64,000 nt of DNA from Negativicutes bacterium (GTDB taxonomy: Bacteria; Bacillota_C; Negativicutes; Sporomusales_B; JARLHX01): the NCBI GenBank assembly GCA_031292035.1, contig JARLHX010000423.1, positions 124,001 to 188,000 of the forward strand, given 5' to 3'. Below, piece by piece: positions 36,067-44,323 of the stretch. Each line of letters opens with the position of its first letter. Position 1 is the stretch's first letter. The translations under genes and the position numbers were made by a program. Under the pieces are notes generated by a model. It was not told the origin of the DNA. It saw only the letters and a program-made list of their open reading frames with translations, and did not search any database.

Positions 36067-37008
36067 TCAGGGTGACAGGGATTCGGCGATCTTCATCAGA
36101 TCTTCCTTAGGCTGGCGGCCCTCGATGGTTACTTCCTGACCGGCAATCATTAGGCGAACTGTGTTGATAGGGTTTGGCTGATCAGGCGAGAATTCCGGCA
36201 GCGAAGAGACGGCGGTTTTTAGCTGGCCGGCGGAATTTTTAGGGTGAAGCCGTTGGGTGACGGCGATTTCTTGAGGAGTTCCTTTATAAAATATTTGTCG
36301 CAGTGTGCCTTTTTCCTGGTCGGTGATTACCTGGTCAGGAACCTGTCCCAGCAGGATCAGCGGCTTTACGGTCGGGGCTGCAGATTTTGAAGCTGCAACC
36401 GAGGGTTCTGACGGTAAATAAAGTGATTTGGACTGACCCGACCGGGGTACTTCGGCCATGATTTGGGGAGCGTCCGGCGATTTTGCCGCAGGAGTGGTGG
36501 TCTGAGGCGGCACCGGAGCAGCGGGAGGTTGACTCCCCGGCAAGACCGGTTGTTCTGCTGCCGGAGCGGTAACAGGCGGCCTGGCCGCATCAACGGAATC
36601 TCCCCGGGAGTAGGCTGCTGGTTCGGAGGTTGGCTGGGTTTGCTGTTGGGGGGCAACAACGACGGAAGTGGGGGCCGGGACAGGTACCTGTTGCTGCCAG
36701 GACGGCAGCAAATTGAGGCCGACGACCAAAATCACGGCGGCGGCGGTGCCGAGTACGCCGGAATACATCCAGATTCTCGACGGCTGCCGTTTGCCGGCCT
36801 GAAGGCCCGCAAGAGCCCGGTCGACCGTTTGATCCAGGATGTGCCGGGGGGGCTGAACCGGGATGTCCGCCTTCCGGATAAAATCTGCGACTGCAAGAAG
36901 TTCGGCGGTTTCTTCGTCGGCGCAAGCAGGGTGGCGACCGGCATTCATTTCGTCAAGAAACCGGGAGAGTTCATCCAGGTCATCAGACGGTTTCAATTTA
37001 TCGGACAT
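36067..37008 (-). CDS. Putative anti-sigma factor, single-pass membrane protein
   Basis: The 313-residue protein has an acidic cytoplasmic part (DDLDELSRFLDEMNAGRHP, residues 1-75), one transmembrane segment (about 83-102, YSGVLGTAAAVILVVGLNLL), then a Pro/Ala/Gln-rich linker and an extracytoplasmic domain ending in VRLMIAGQEVTIEGR. It lies directly downstream of an ECF sigma gene with 5 bases between them, the usual place for its anti-sigma factor. No zinc-binding HxxxCxxC motif is seen. ATG 37008 has GGAGGTG 6 bases upstream. Confidence 0.75.
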   Translation of the reverse strand: MSDKLKPSDDLDELSRFLDEMNAGRHPACADEETAELLAVADFIRKADIPVQPPRHILDQTVDRALAGLQAGKRQPSRIWMYSGVLGTAAAVILVVGLNLLPSWQQQVPVPAPTSVVVAPQQQTQPTSEPAAYSRGDSVDAARPPVTAPAAEQPVLPGSQPPAAPVPPQTTTPAAKSPDAPQIMAEVPRSGQSKSLYLPSEPSVAASKSAAPTVKPLILLGQVPDQVITDQEKGTLRQIFYKGTPQEIAVTQRLHPKNSAGQLKTAVSSLPEFSPDQPNPINTVRLMIAGQEVTIEGRQPKEDLMKIAESLSP

Positions 37009-37013
37009 CAGGC

Positions 37014-37619
37014 TCACCTCCAGTCGGTGCCGTATTCGTTGGTTTTATCGTCACTCAGTAATGTTCGCAGAGATTTGAGGGCTCGCTGCTGCAACATTTT
37101 TACCGCAGCTTCCGATTTGCCCATGGCCTCGGCCGTCTCCCTGACCGGGAGCCCGGCGATAATCCGGAGTTCGACCGCTTGCCGCTGGTCGACAGGCAGT
37201 TTTTGCAACATGCCGGCAATGGTTTCCCGTCTTTCCTGGTTGATTGCTTCGATGTCAGGCTGGTCGGTTTCGGTTGCTGCTTCCTGACAATCGGCGATGT
37301 CGACAAGGGCCGGGCTGCGGCCTTTTTTGCGCCAGTGATCCCGGATCAGATTAAGGGCGATTTGGCTGAGGTAGGTCTTGAAGGAGGCCTCTGTCTTCCG
37401 AAAGGTGGGCAGGGCGCGGAAGGCCCGGAAAAAGGTTTCCTGGGTCAGCTCCTGGGCGTCTTCCGGGCTGGCGGTTTTATAGGTAATGAACCGGTAGATC
37501 GGCTGCCAGTAAAAGGACACCAGTTCATTGAGGGCCTCGCGGTCCCCTGCCTGGGCTTTTCCGATTAATATGTCCTCTTGCTGCATCTTCTCACCAACTT
37601 TGCCCTTGTTTTCACTCAT
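37014..37619 (-). CDS. ECF-type RNA polymerase sigma factor
   Basis: The 201-residue protein has sigma-2 (about 20-90: YWQPIYRFITYKTASPEDAQELTQETFFRAF, with the DAQELTQ -10-binding helix) and sigma-4 (about 140-190: LPVDQRQAVELRIIAGLPVRETAEAMGKSEAAVKML). The anti-sigma gene follows at once. The pair is divergent to the VWA gene at 37889, which may be its target. GGAGAA precedes the ATG. Confidence 0.92.
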   Translation of the reverse strand: MSENKGKVGEKMQQEDILIGKAQAGDREALNELVSFYWQPIYRFITYKTASPEDAQELTQETFFRAFRALPTFRKTEASFKTYLSQIALNLIRDHWRKKGRSPALVDIADCQEAATETDQPDIEAINQERRETIAGMLQKLPVDQRQAVELRIIAGLPVRETAEAMGKSEAAVKMLQQRALKSLRTLLSDDKTNEYGTDWR

Positions 37620-37888
37620 ACCATTTCTCCGTCATGCGTGAAAACCCTGTACCGGATAGTTAATTGTTGAAAGAGAAGGCAAAACAGCAAGAGTTTGGCA
37701 AGTGGTGATGGACAGGAGTCCTTTAAAGATTAAACGGGAGTCTGGCGTAAAAGTAACGTAAGGCGGGAAAGCGGTTCATAAAGAAAAAATAGCGGCAGGC
37801 GTTACTTTTCGGTTGCACCGGCGTTTATATGGTTGGAACGATGACGATAACGCAAAATACCCGATTCGTACGAAGGAGAATGATAACG

Positions 37889-39739
37889 ATGAAAAGAATC
37901 ATTGCCGTCTTGTTGCTGACTTGCCTGATTGGCACGGCCTGGGCTGCGCCTGGCAACTTCGAAACCAGCGCCAGATCGATCGAAGTAACGACAGAAGTAA
38001 GCGCGAGCGACCTGACTCTCGCCGACCTGTTGGCGGTGCTGAGCGAAAGGTGCAATATCAGCATCATTTCCTCTCCCGAGGTAGCCGACATGAAGGTCAG
38101 CCTGCGTCTCGCCAGCCATTCAACCCTAGGCGAGGCACTGGCGGTTTTGGCCAAGAATTATCAACTGGCCTTTCATTTCAATGGACAGCAGAATGCAATT
38201 GCCGTCTACAAGGACCCCTATTATGCAGAAACTGGGGTCAATGTCGTGCAGGGCATCATGAACAAAACAATTTGGCCGGAGATGCGGCCATATAGCGCCA
38301 GCATCGCCCCGGCAGCGCCTGTTTTGGGCGGTACATATAATACTGAGGAGTATAAAAGAATCAACGACAACAGCTATCAGGAGGTGGCAAGTTCACCGCT
38401 GTCAACCTTTTCCATTGATGTTGACACCGCTTCCTACAGTAACGTTCGCCGGTATATTAATTCCGGCAGCCTGCCGCCGCTCGACGCGGTCCGGACAGAA
38501 GAACTGCTCAATTATTTTACTTATGACTATCCCCAACCGCAGGACGATAAGCCTTTTTCGGTGACGACAGAGGTGGGTGTCTGTCCGTGGCAGCCAGGCC
38601 ACCGGCTGGTGATGATCGGCCTGCAGGGCAAGAATATCCCGGCCGAAGCGCTGCCGCCGGGAAACCTGGTATTTCTGATCGACGTCTCCGGGTCGATGGC
38701 TGAGCCGAATAAACTGCCGCTTCTGAAGACGGCCTTTAAGATGCTGGTGAAACAACTGCGCGAACAGGATATGGTGTCGATTGTGGTTTATGCCGGGAAG
38801 GCGGGGGTGGCGCTCGAACCTACACCGGGAAGCGATAAAGCGAAGATTGTCAAGGCAATCGATAGTCTCGAGGCCGGGGGCTCGACCGCAGGCGGTGAAG
38901 GGATCAGGCTGGCCTACCGTATCGCCAAGGAAAACTTCCGTAAAAACGGCAACAACCGGGTCATTCTGGCGACTGACGGCGATTTCAATGTTGGGGTGTC
39001 CAGTGAGGGCGAACTGACGCGACTGATCGAAGAACGGCGAAATGACGGCATCTTTCTCAGTGTGATCGGTGTGGGGACGGGAAACCTGAAAGACAGCAAA
39101 ATGGAGGCGCTGGCCGACCGGGGAAACGGGAATTACTCCTATATCGACAACGCCCAGGAAGCGAAAAAGGTTATGGTGGGCCAACTGGCAGGCACCCTCT
39201 TCACGATTGCCAAGGACGTGAAGCTGCAGGTGGAATTCAATCCGGCTCAGGTTAAATATTACCGCTTGATCGGCTACGAAAAGCGGGTGTTGGACAAGCA
39301 AGACTTCAACGATGATAAAAAAGATGCCGGGGATATGGGGGCAGGTCATTCGGTCACCGCATTGTATGAGGTGATTCTCGCCGGTTCGGATGAAGTGGCG
39401 GGGAAAGTTGATGCGTTACATTATCAGCGGAGTGAAATGGTGCCGAGCGACAATCTGCTGCAGGTGAAAATCCGTTACAAAAAACCGGTCGAGGACACTA
39501 GTACCTTGCTGGTCAGAGAAGTCACTCCAGAAGTGGCTGCTGTGTCGTCAGACAATTTCCGTTTCGCTGCAGCTGTCGCGGAATACGCCATGCTGCTACG
39601 AAATTCCGAGTTTAAGGGCCGGTCGACTTACCGGCAGGTGCTCGAACTGGCCGGCGGCGCAAGAGGAAGCGATATAGAAGGCTATCGAGGCGAGTTTTTG
39701 CGGATGGTTGAAACCAGCCAGCTGCTGGACGAAAGATGA
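37889..39739 (+). CDS. Exported STN + von Willebrand factor A protein (YfbK-like)
   Basis: The 616-residue protein has a signal peptide (ending TAWA). Residues about 25-110 form a STN-like domain (LTLADLLAVLSERCNISIISSPEVADMKVSL). Next comes the vWF_A N-terminal segment (SSPLSTFSIDVDTASYSNVRRY), the VWA domain with MIDAS motif DVSGSM (about 265-270), and a C-terminal DUF3520-type domain (YRLIGYEKRVL, VTALYEVIL). STN domains are otherwise known from secretins and TonB receptors. AAGGAGAA precedes the ATG. Confidence 0.9.
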   Translation: MKRIIAVLLLTCLIGTAWAAPGNFETSARSIEVTTEVSASDLTLADLLAVLSERCNISIISSPEVADMKVSLRLASHSTLGEALAVLAKNYQLAFHFNGQQNAIAVYKDPYYAETGVNVVQGIMNKTIWPEMRPYSASIAPAAPVLGGTYNTEEYKRINDNSYQEVASSPLSTFSIDVDTASYSNVRRYINSGSLPPLDAVRTEELLNYFTYDYPQPQDDKPFSVTTEVGVCPWQPGHRLVMIGLQGKNIPAEALPPGNLVFLIDVSGSMAEPNKLPLLKTAFKMLVKQLREQDMVSIVVYAGKAGVALEPTPGSDKAKIVKAIDSLEAGGSTAGGEGIRLAYRIAKENFRKNGNNRVILATDGDFNVGVSSEGELTRLIEERRNDGIFLSVIGVGTGNLKDSKMEALADRGNGNYSYIDNAQEAKKVMVGQLAGTLFTIAKDVKLQVEFNPAQVKYYRLIGYEKRVLDKQDFNDDKKDAGDMGAGHSVTALYEVILAGSDEVAGKVDALHYQRSEMVPSDNLLQVKIRYKKPVEDTSTLLVREVTPEVAAVSSDNFRFAAAVAEYAMLLRNSEFKGRSTYRQVLELAGGARGSDIEGYRGEFLRMVETSQLLDER

Positions 39740-39795
39740 GCCGAAAGGCGAATGCGGTGCACACGAGTGATCCACAGTTGAAATCCACATGTTTT

Positions 39796-39982
39796 TTTCG
39801 GCAAATAAATCAATATATCGACATTATCTTGGAGGAGTTGACAGGTATTGCGAGAAAGAGTCATTAATGACCGCTCATGAACAGGATAGAGGCATGATGC
39901 CGTGGGGTAGTTGCCGTTGTTTTAACTGCTTATGGAGCCGCAGCTAAATCGAACCAGTCGTATTGGAGTTCTGCTTAACTTG
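39796..39982 (+). promoter_or_regulatory. Conserved leader element L3 upstream of the CXXX cluster
   Basis: Homologous to L1 (24351-24545). It shares TTTCGGCAAA and ATATATCGACATT, a TTGACAGGT box (39838), and the core GGCATGATGCCGTGGGGTAG-TTGCC (39891-39915). GGCA-TGA-TGCC is itself a small hairpin. The core GGGUAGUU is complementary to AACUACUC in the 5' arm of the terminator 70 bases downstream, so mutually exclusive structures are possible. The preceding gap from 39740 holds nothing else. Confidence 0.5.
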
Positions 39983-40019
39983 ACAACTACTCTCCGGAGT
40001 AGTTGTTTGTGTTTTTTTT
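39983..40019 (+). terminator. Terminator hairpin of leader L3
   Basis: A perfect 10-bp stem (ACAACTACTC / GAGTAGTTGT, loop TCCG) is followed by GTTTTTTTT. It lies 153 bases before the first precursor gene. Confidence 0.85.
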
Positions 40020-40046
40020 GGTCGAAATTTTGGCGTGAGGTCAATG

Positions 40047-40065
40047 ACTACCCATTTCGGGTAGT
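40047..40065 (+). promoter_or_regulatory. Dyad operator-like site, copy 2
   Basis: The perfect dyad ACTACCC-ATTTC-GGGTAGT is repeated with one change at 24609-24627. The GTTAATTTGGTGTCAGA that begins 20 bases further on is also conserved and may hold the -10 box. It is a candidate site for the LuxR-type regulator encoded at 44720-46141. Confidence 0.55.
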
Positions 40066-40171
40066 ACCGAGAGAGGGCAATCCGTGTTAATTTGGTGTCA
40101 GAGGAAAATGGTGTGAAATGGCTGATGACAGGTGCCGCGACTATTTAGCGCAAGCTGAGGGAGGTATCTTG

Positions 40172-40471
40172 ATGAATAACGACAAGTCTAAAGGAACCAC
40201 TGGGGCGTCTTTAGTGAGGAAGGCCGAAAATAAAATGGACCGCCGCGATTTTCTGGCTACCGCGGGTCGGATCATCCCCACCCTTGGTCTCATCGGACTG
40301 GGTTTGGCCGGATTTAGCGGTACAGCGCGGGCGGCTGACTGCAGCAGCATTTGCACCGGCGGATGCCAGGGGGCCTGTACCGGCTGTACAGGATCGTGTT
40401 CAGGCACATGCAACTGGGCCTGCTCCGATACCTGCAAGGATAGCTGTAGCGGCATGACGAATAAGCGCTGA
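40172..40471 (+). CDS. CXXX-repeat Cys-rich peptide precursor 1
   Basis: The 99-residue peptide has an N-terminal 20-residue polar part, then KMDRRDFLATAGRIIPTLGLIGLGL (a Tat-like leader; shown to identify it), a cleavage-like ARAA, and a core with 10 Cys. The core is CSSICTGGCQGAC, then CTGC, then CSGTC and so on, with Cys every fourth residue except one CxxC. GGGAGGT precedes the ATG. It is the first gene after leader L3. Modification by the radical SAM enzyme four genes on is inferred. Confidence 0.85.
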   Translation: MNNDKSKGTTGASLVRKAENKMDRRDFLATAGRIIPTLGLIGLGLAGFSGTARAADCSSICTGGCQGACTGCTGSCSGTCNWACSDTCKDSCSGMTNKR

Positions 40472-40515
40472 CGTCAGTTGCAGGCAAGAGTGATGATGGA
40501 ATGGAGGCAGGTTTG

Positions 40516-40893
40516 ATGAAGGACAACGAGGAGAAAAAAGCGCCTGACGGCGCAATTCTCACCAAAACGGAAGTGATGGACCGACGGGATTTTTTGACGA
40601 CTGCCGGAAAAATGGTTATTCCCACCATCGGAATTATGGGGTTGAGTTTTACCGCATTTTCAGGAAAGGCATCTGCCGCCTGTAATAGTACTTGTGCCGG
40701 CAGCTGCAGTACGAGTTGCTCGGGCCGTTGCGACGGATCTTGCCAGAACGGCTGCAGCAACGGTTGCGGCAGTACTTGCGTGAGAACCTGCGCCGATGAC
40801 TGCGGGTCATCCTGCAAGGGCGGCTGCGCCTATGTCTGCGGCGGCTGTGACGGGACCTGCAAGGGCGGCTGTTCGGGGCAGATGTTCAAATAA
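40516..40893 (+). CDS. CXXX-repeat Cys-rich peptide precursor 2 (longest core)
   Basis: The 125-residue peptide has the leader VMDRRDFLTTAGKMVIPTIG, a GKASAA cleavage-like site, and a core with 17 Cys, the most in the set, spaced every fourth residue apart from one CGGC. Spacer residues are mostly Gly, Ser, Asn and Asp. ATG 40516 follows GGAGGCAGG. It is 44 bases after precursor 1. Confidence 0.86.
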   Translation: MKDNEEKKAPDGAILTKTEVMDRRDFLTTAGKMVIPTIGIMGLSFTAFSGKASAACNSTCAGSCSTSCSGRCDGSCQNGCSNGCGSTCVRTCADDCGSSCKGGCAYVCGGCDGTCKGGCSGQMFK

Positions 40894-40971
40894 AACATTG
40901 TCTGCGGCACAGTTTGACATCGGTCTGCTGGGCGGGCTGGTTAGCATGAAGCTACAGGGGAGAGCGTTGGC

Positions 40972-41289
40972 ATGAAGGAAAATAACGACTCATCCGTAAT
41001 CGTCAAGACAGTAACTTGTAGTGAGAACGAAAAAATGAACCGGCGTGGATTCCTTGTGGCGGCAGGCAATTTGCTTTTGCCGACACTTGGGCTAATCGGG
41101 CTAAGTCTGGCGGCTTTTCCCGCAAAAGCCGAAGCCACTTGCTACTGCTCCGGCACTTGCATGGGGGACTGCTGGGCGCATTGCCAGAATGACTGCGGCG
41201 GTTCGTGCCGAGGCGGTTGCGAAAAGTCTTGTACCGGTTCCTGCGGATCGACCTGCAGGGGGTCCTGTTCCGGCGGTGCTCAGGCCTGA
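40972..41289 (+). CDS. CXXX-repeat Cys-rich peptide precursor 3
   Basis: The 105-residue peptide has the leader KMNRRGFLVAAGNLLLPTLG and a PAKAEA cleavage-like site. The core has 12 Cys (CYC, then CSGTCMGDCWAHCQNDC with one residue in four being Cys). Aromatic and charged spacers distinguish it from the others. GGGGAGAG precedes the ATG. It lies directly upstream of the radical SAM gene. Confidence 0.85.
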   Translation: MKENNDSSVIVKTVTCSENEKMNRRGFLVAAGNLLLPTLGLIGLSLAAFPAKAEATCYCSGTCMGDCWAHCQNDCGGSCRGGCEKSCTGSCGSTCRGSCSGGAQA

Positions 41290-41361
41290 CCAGGAACGTT
41301 GCCTCGCGATACGCAGACACGAAATGTAGAGCCAACAGTACCATTTTATGGAGGGATGAGA

Positions 41362-42549
41362 TTGGACGACTTTAACGATGTGGCGATGGGGGAATATGAG
41401 TCCTCGTGGCAGTCGGGAATGGCTAAATCGGTGACCTTCATCGTCACCGAGGATTGCCAGCTGCGCTGCGGCTACTGCTATATTGTCGGTAAGAACGAAA
41501 AAAATAAAATGTCATTCACCATCGCCAAAACAGCTATTGACTATATCCTGCGCAATCGAAGCCTGTTTTGGGAGAGATCGGTGATTTGGGACTTCATCGG
41601 CGGGGAACCGCTGCTGGAAATCGATCTGATTGACAAGATTTGCGACTATATCAAACGTCAGCTGTATGAACTGGATCATCCTTGGTTCAATTTCTACCGC
41701 TTTAGTTTCGCGACCAACGGGCTGATGTACGGCGATAAAAGGGTGCAGCGGTTTATCAGTAAAAACGCCCGCCATCTGAGCATCTCGATCAGTATCGACG
41801 GAACGAAAAAAAAGCATGATGCCCAACGCGTTTTTCCCGACGGCAGCGGCTCCTATGATGAAATCATGGAATACGTCCCTTTGTGGCTTCAGCAGTTTCC
41901 GAATGCTTCAACCAAGGCGACGGTAGCCCATGATGATCTGCCGCTATTGAAAGAAAGCGTGGTGCACCTTTGGCAGCTCGGTCTCAAAAACGTGACCATC
42001 AACCTGGTGAATGAGAACATCTGGGAACCGGGGGATGACGTCATCTATGAAAACCAGCTAAAGGGACTGGCGGATTATATTATCGGCAACGGGTTGTATG
42101 AAACCCATAATTGCTCGTTTTTTTCCAAAACAATCGGCAAACCAATTGACTGCAAAGACAACGCCAACTGGTGCGGCAGCGGCAAAATGCTGGCGGTCGA
42201 CAGTAAGGGCACCTTTTATCCTTGTGTACGGTTTGCCCCCTATTCAATGCAGTACAAACCGGCAAGAGTGATTGGCAACTGTTTCGAGGGGATTGACCAG
42301 GACAAAGTGCGGCCGTTTTTGGTACTGAACCGCACGATGCAAAGCCCTGAAGAATGTTTGGTCTGCGACGTTGCCAGCGGCTGCGCCTGGTGTCAGGGGA
42401 ATAATTACGACCTTGCCGCCACTGATACCATTTATCAACGGGCTGTCTATACCTGTGCCATGCACAAGGCAAGAGTGCGGGCAAACCAGTATTTCTGGAC
42501 CCAATTGGCCAGTAAGCTCGGCCGGGACTTTTCGGGAGAGGCTGGATGA
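41362..42549 (+). CDS. Radical SAM/SPASM peptide maturase, CXXX-repeat target family
   Basis: The 395-residue enzyme has the radical SAM motif CQLRCGYC (Cys about 32, 36, 39), a GGEPLL segment (SAM-binding GGE), and a C-terminal SPASM-type Cys set (NWCGSG, YPCVRF, ECLVCDVASGCAWC) for auxiliary iron-sulfur clusters. From memory this matches the family annotated as radical SAM peptide maturase of CXXX-repeat targets. It probably forms thioether or other links on the Cys-rich peptides; the chemistry is not known to me. TTG 41362 has GGAGGG 6 bases upstream. Confidence 0.88.
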   Translation: MDDFNDVAMGEYESSWQSGMAKSVTFIVTEDCQLRCGYCYIVGKNEKNKMSFTIAKTAIDYILRNRSLFWERSVIWDFIGGEPLLEIDLIDKICDYIKRQLYELDHPWFNFYRFSFATNGLMYGDKRVQRFISKNARHLSISISIDGTKKKHDAQRVFPDGSGSYDEIMEYVPLWLQQFPNASTKATVAHDDLPLLKESVVHLWQLGLKNVTINLVNENIWEPGDDVIYENQLKGLADYIIGNGLYETHNCSFFSKTIGKPIDCKDNANWCGSGKMLAVDSKGTFYPCVRFAPYSMQYKPARVIGNCFEGIDQDKVRPFLVLNRTMQSPEECLVCDVASGCAWCQGNNYDLAATDTIYQRAVYTCAMHKARVRANQYFWTQLASKLGRDFSGEAG

Positions 42550-42550
42550 T

Positions 42551-43636
42551 ATGTACAAATATTTGCTGGTAATACTGGAAAAAGGTGCGGTTCCGTTTTG
42601 TCATTACAGCAATCCCTATTTCCATTCGTTGGCTCAGCCTGAGTTTATGTCGGCTGAAGTTCTCGGGAAAGTAGTCGATTACGCCCAGGAACAGGGCCTG
42701 TTCCTCAACCTGCTCTTTGGGAAACACCGCTTGCCTGCAGAATACGAGAAACTGATCGGTACGGTGAACCATGTCAAAATGATCCCGCTAAGCCTGAAAG
42801 ATACATATCCTGACGGCGTACTGGTACTGGAGGCCGATGAAAACCTGCTGTTTGCAGGACTTGACAGTAGCTCTGAGCGCAATATTATCCTGCGGGCGGC
42901 AGCAGGCGACCTGCCGCATCTGGCCGACATCGTAGAATCGCTGAAGGGGAAATTTAAGCGGCTCAATCTGCACCTGGTGGGGCAAGAGACATTTTCGGCG
43001 AAACAACTGGAATCCTACGAAGCCCAGCTAAAAAAAATAGCCGCTATGCTTCAGAAGGCCTACCAGTCAGGCGAGGAAATCGAGATCAATGTCCTGTCCG
43101 ATCGCCTGCTGCTAAGGGAAATGAATAATTGCGACGCCGGAGTAAAGCATCTGACTGTTGCACCCAGCGGAAAAGCCTATATTTGCCCCGGTTTTTACTA
43201 TGACGATGAAGAAAATGCGATTGGCAGCTGGACAGACATGCCAGATATCGCGGTGGAAAATCAGCGGCTTCTTGATCTCAGCTGTGCGCCGCTCTGTTCG
43301 CAGTGTGACGCGTTCCACTGCAAACGTTGCGTATATTTGAACAAAGCCACTACTTTTGAGATCAATGTGCCATCGCGACAACAGTGCCTGACGGCACATG
43401 TCGAGCGGGATGTCTCCCGGCGGTTGCTGCACAGTCTCCGCATGACCAGGCCGTTTGATAAGCTGCCGTCCATCCCGGGGCTTGCGTATAATGATCCGTT
43501 TGATAAGGTGGTCCAGGATGTGTGGAACCGGGAGGGTACTGTCTCGCCAAACGTTGCGGCGGTCGAGGCCGACGATTATTTACTGCAGATTTATGAAATG
43601 CAGAAAAAAATCCTGCGGAAGCTAGGAACTGATTGA
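42551..43636 (+). CDS. CXXX-repeat peptide maturase (SPASM-like partner)
   Basis: The 361-residue protein starts MYKYLLVILEKGAVPFCHYSN. It lacks the radical SAM CxxxCxxC motif, but its C-terminal third has a SPASM-like Cys arrangement: VAPSGKAYICPGF, then LSCAPLCSQCDAFHCKRC. It matches the CXXX repeat peptide maturase family as I recall it. It may be a partner that binds substrate or an auxiliary cluster. GGGAGAGG precedes ATG 42551, 1 base after the radical SAM stop, so the two are coupled. Confidence 0.82.
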   Translation: MYKYLLVILEKGAVPFCHYSNPYFHSLAQPEFMSAEVLGKVVDYAQEQGLFLNLLFGKHRLPAEYEKLIGTVNHVKMIPLSLKDTYPDGVLVLEADENLLFAGLDSSSERNIILRAAAGDLPHLADIVESLKGKFKRLNLHLVGQETFSAKQLESYEAQLKKIAAMLQKAYQSGEEIEINVLSDRLLLREMNNCDAGVKHLTVAPSGKAYICPGFYYDDEENAIGSWTDMPDIAVENQRLLDLSCAPLCSQCDAFHCKRCVYLNKATTFEINVPSRQQCLTAHVERDVSRRLLHSLRMTRPFDKLPSIPGLAYNDPFDKVVQDVWNREGTVSPNVAAVEADDYLLQIYEMQKKILRKLGTD

Positions 43637-43648
43637 GGAGGGATTAAG

Positions 43649-43975
43649 GTGGACGATAAAACAAAAGACTGTGCATGTTCCGGCGACCGGAGGCTGATCG
43701 GCAAGGTGACGCCGAAAGAGAGGGACGAGATTCAGGCACTTTTTGAGCGCAGAAACGGGCTGGTCGAACTTATCCGCTCGCTGGCGGAAACAGACGACGA
43801 GGTGTTGAAAAACGGCTATTTTTATGAAAAGATTGTCGCCGATATGGGTAAGACGACGACAAGGCACCAGCAGTGGTGGGACCGCTGTGCTAAACAATAT
43901 CAATGGGAGAGTGTCAGTGGATATATATGGGAAATCGATTTTGAGGCCTGCCAGATCTTTTTGCGAAAAACATAA
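43649..43975 (+). CDS. CXXX-repeat peptide modification system accessory protein
   Basis: The 108-residue protein has a CACSGD motif at the N-terminus, a helical middle (ERDEIQALFERRNGLVELIRSL) and WWDRCAKQYQW near the end. Its position directly after the two maturases fits the small accessory family of CXXX systems (named from memory). It could be the leader-binding or escort protein; it does not look like a typical PqqD-like RRE. It starts at a GTG after GAGGAGGG. Confidence 0.75.
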   Translation: MDDKTKDCACSGDRRLIGKVTPKERDEIQALFERRNGLVELIRSLAETDDEVLKNGYFYEKIVADMGKTTTRHQQWWDRCAKQYQWESVSGYIWEIDFEACQIFLRKT

Positions 43976-44024
43976 CTGCAACAAGTATGAATGATTTGGC
44001 CGGACTGTGACGAAAGGAGGGTGA

Positions 44025-44300
44025 ATGGTGAAAGAAAACAACGCGACAGGACATTCTGGTGGGGCTCCTTTGGCGGGGAAAATGGATCGGCGCGATTTTT
44101 TCAAAACCGCCGGGAAAATGGTCATTCCCACGATTGGGATCTTGGGACTGAGTCTGACAGGCTTATCCGGCCAGGCCCAAGCGGCCTGTTCAGACTGCAG
44201 CGGAGCCTGTAAAGACGCTTGCTCAGGCTCTTGTTTGGGCAACTGCGCATCCAGTTGTACGGGCGGCTGTGCAGGCGGGTGTACTAGCACTTCGAAATAA
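44025..44300 (+). CDS. CXXX-repeat Cys-rich peptide precursor 4
   Basis: The 91-residue peptide has the leader KMDRRDFFKTAGKMVIPTIG, the best Tat-like match of the set (RRDFFK), and a QAQAA cleavage-like site. The core has 9 Cys: CSDC, then seven four-residue units (CSGACKDACSGSC...). AAGGAGGG lies just upstream; a GTG one codon later is an alternative start. It follows the accessory gene by 49 bases. Confidence 0.86.
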   Translation: MVKENNATGHSGGAPLAGKMDRRDFFKTAGKMVIPTIGILGLSLTGLSGQAQAACSDCSGACKDACSGSCLGNCASSCTGGCAGGCTSTSK

Positions 44301-44323
44301 CGGCGGTAAAGGGAGGTGTCAAT

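Noticed and set aside
36463..37287. 274-codon plus-strand frame opposite the anti-sigma and sigma genes
   Set aside because: It is Arg/Gly/Ser-rich, as expected from the reverse of Pro-rich coding sequence, and the sigma factor on the other strand is certain.
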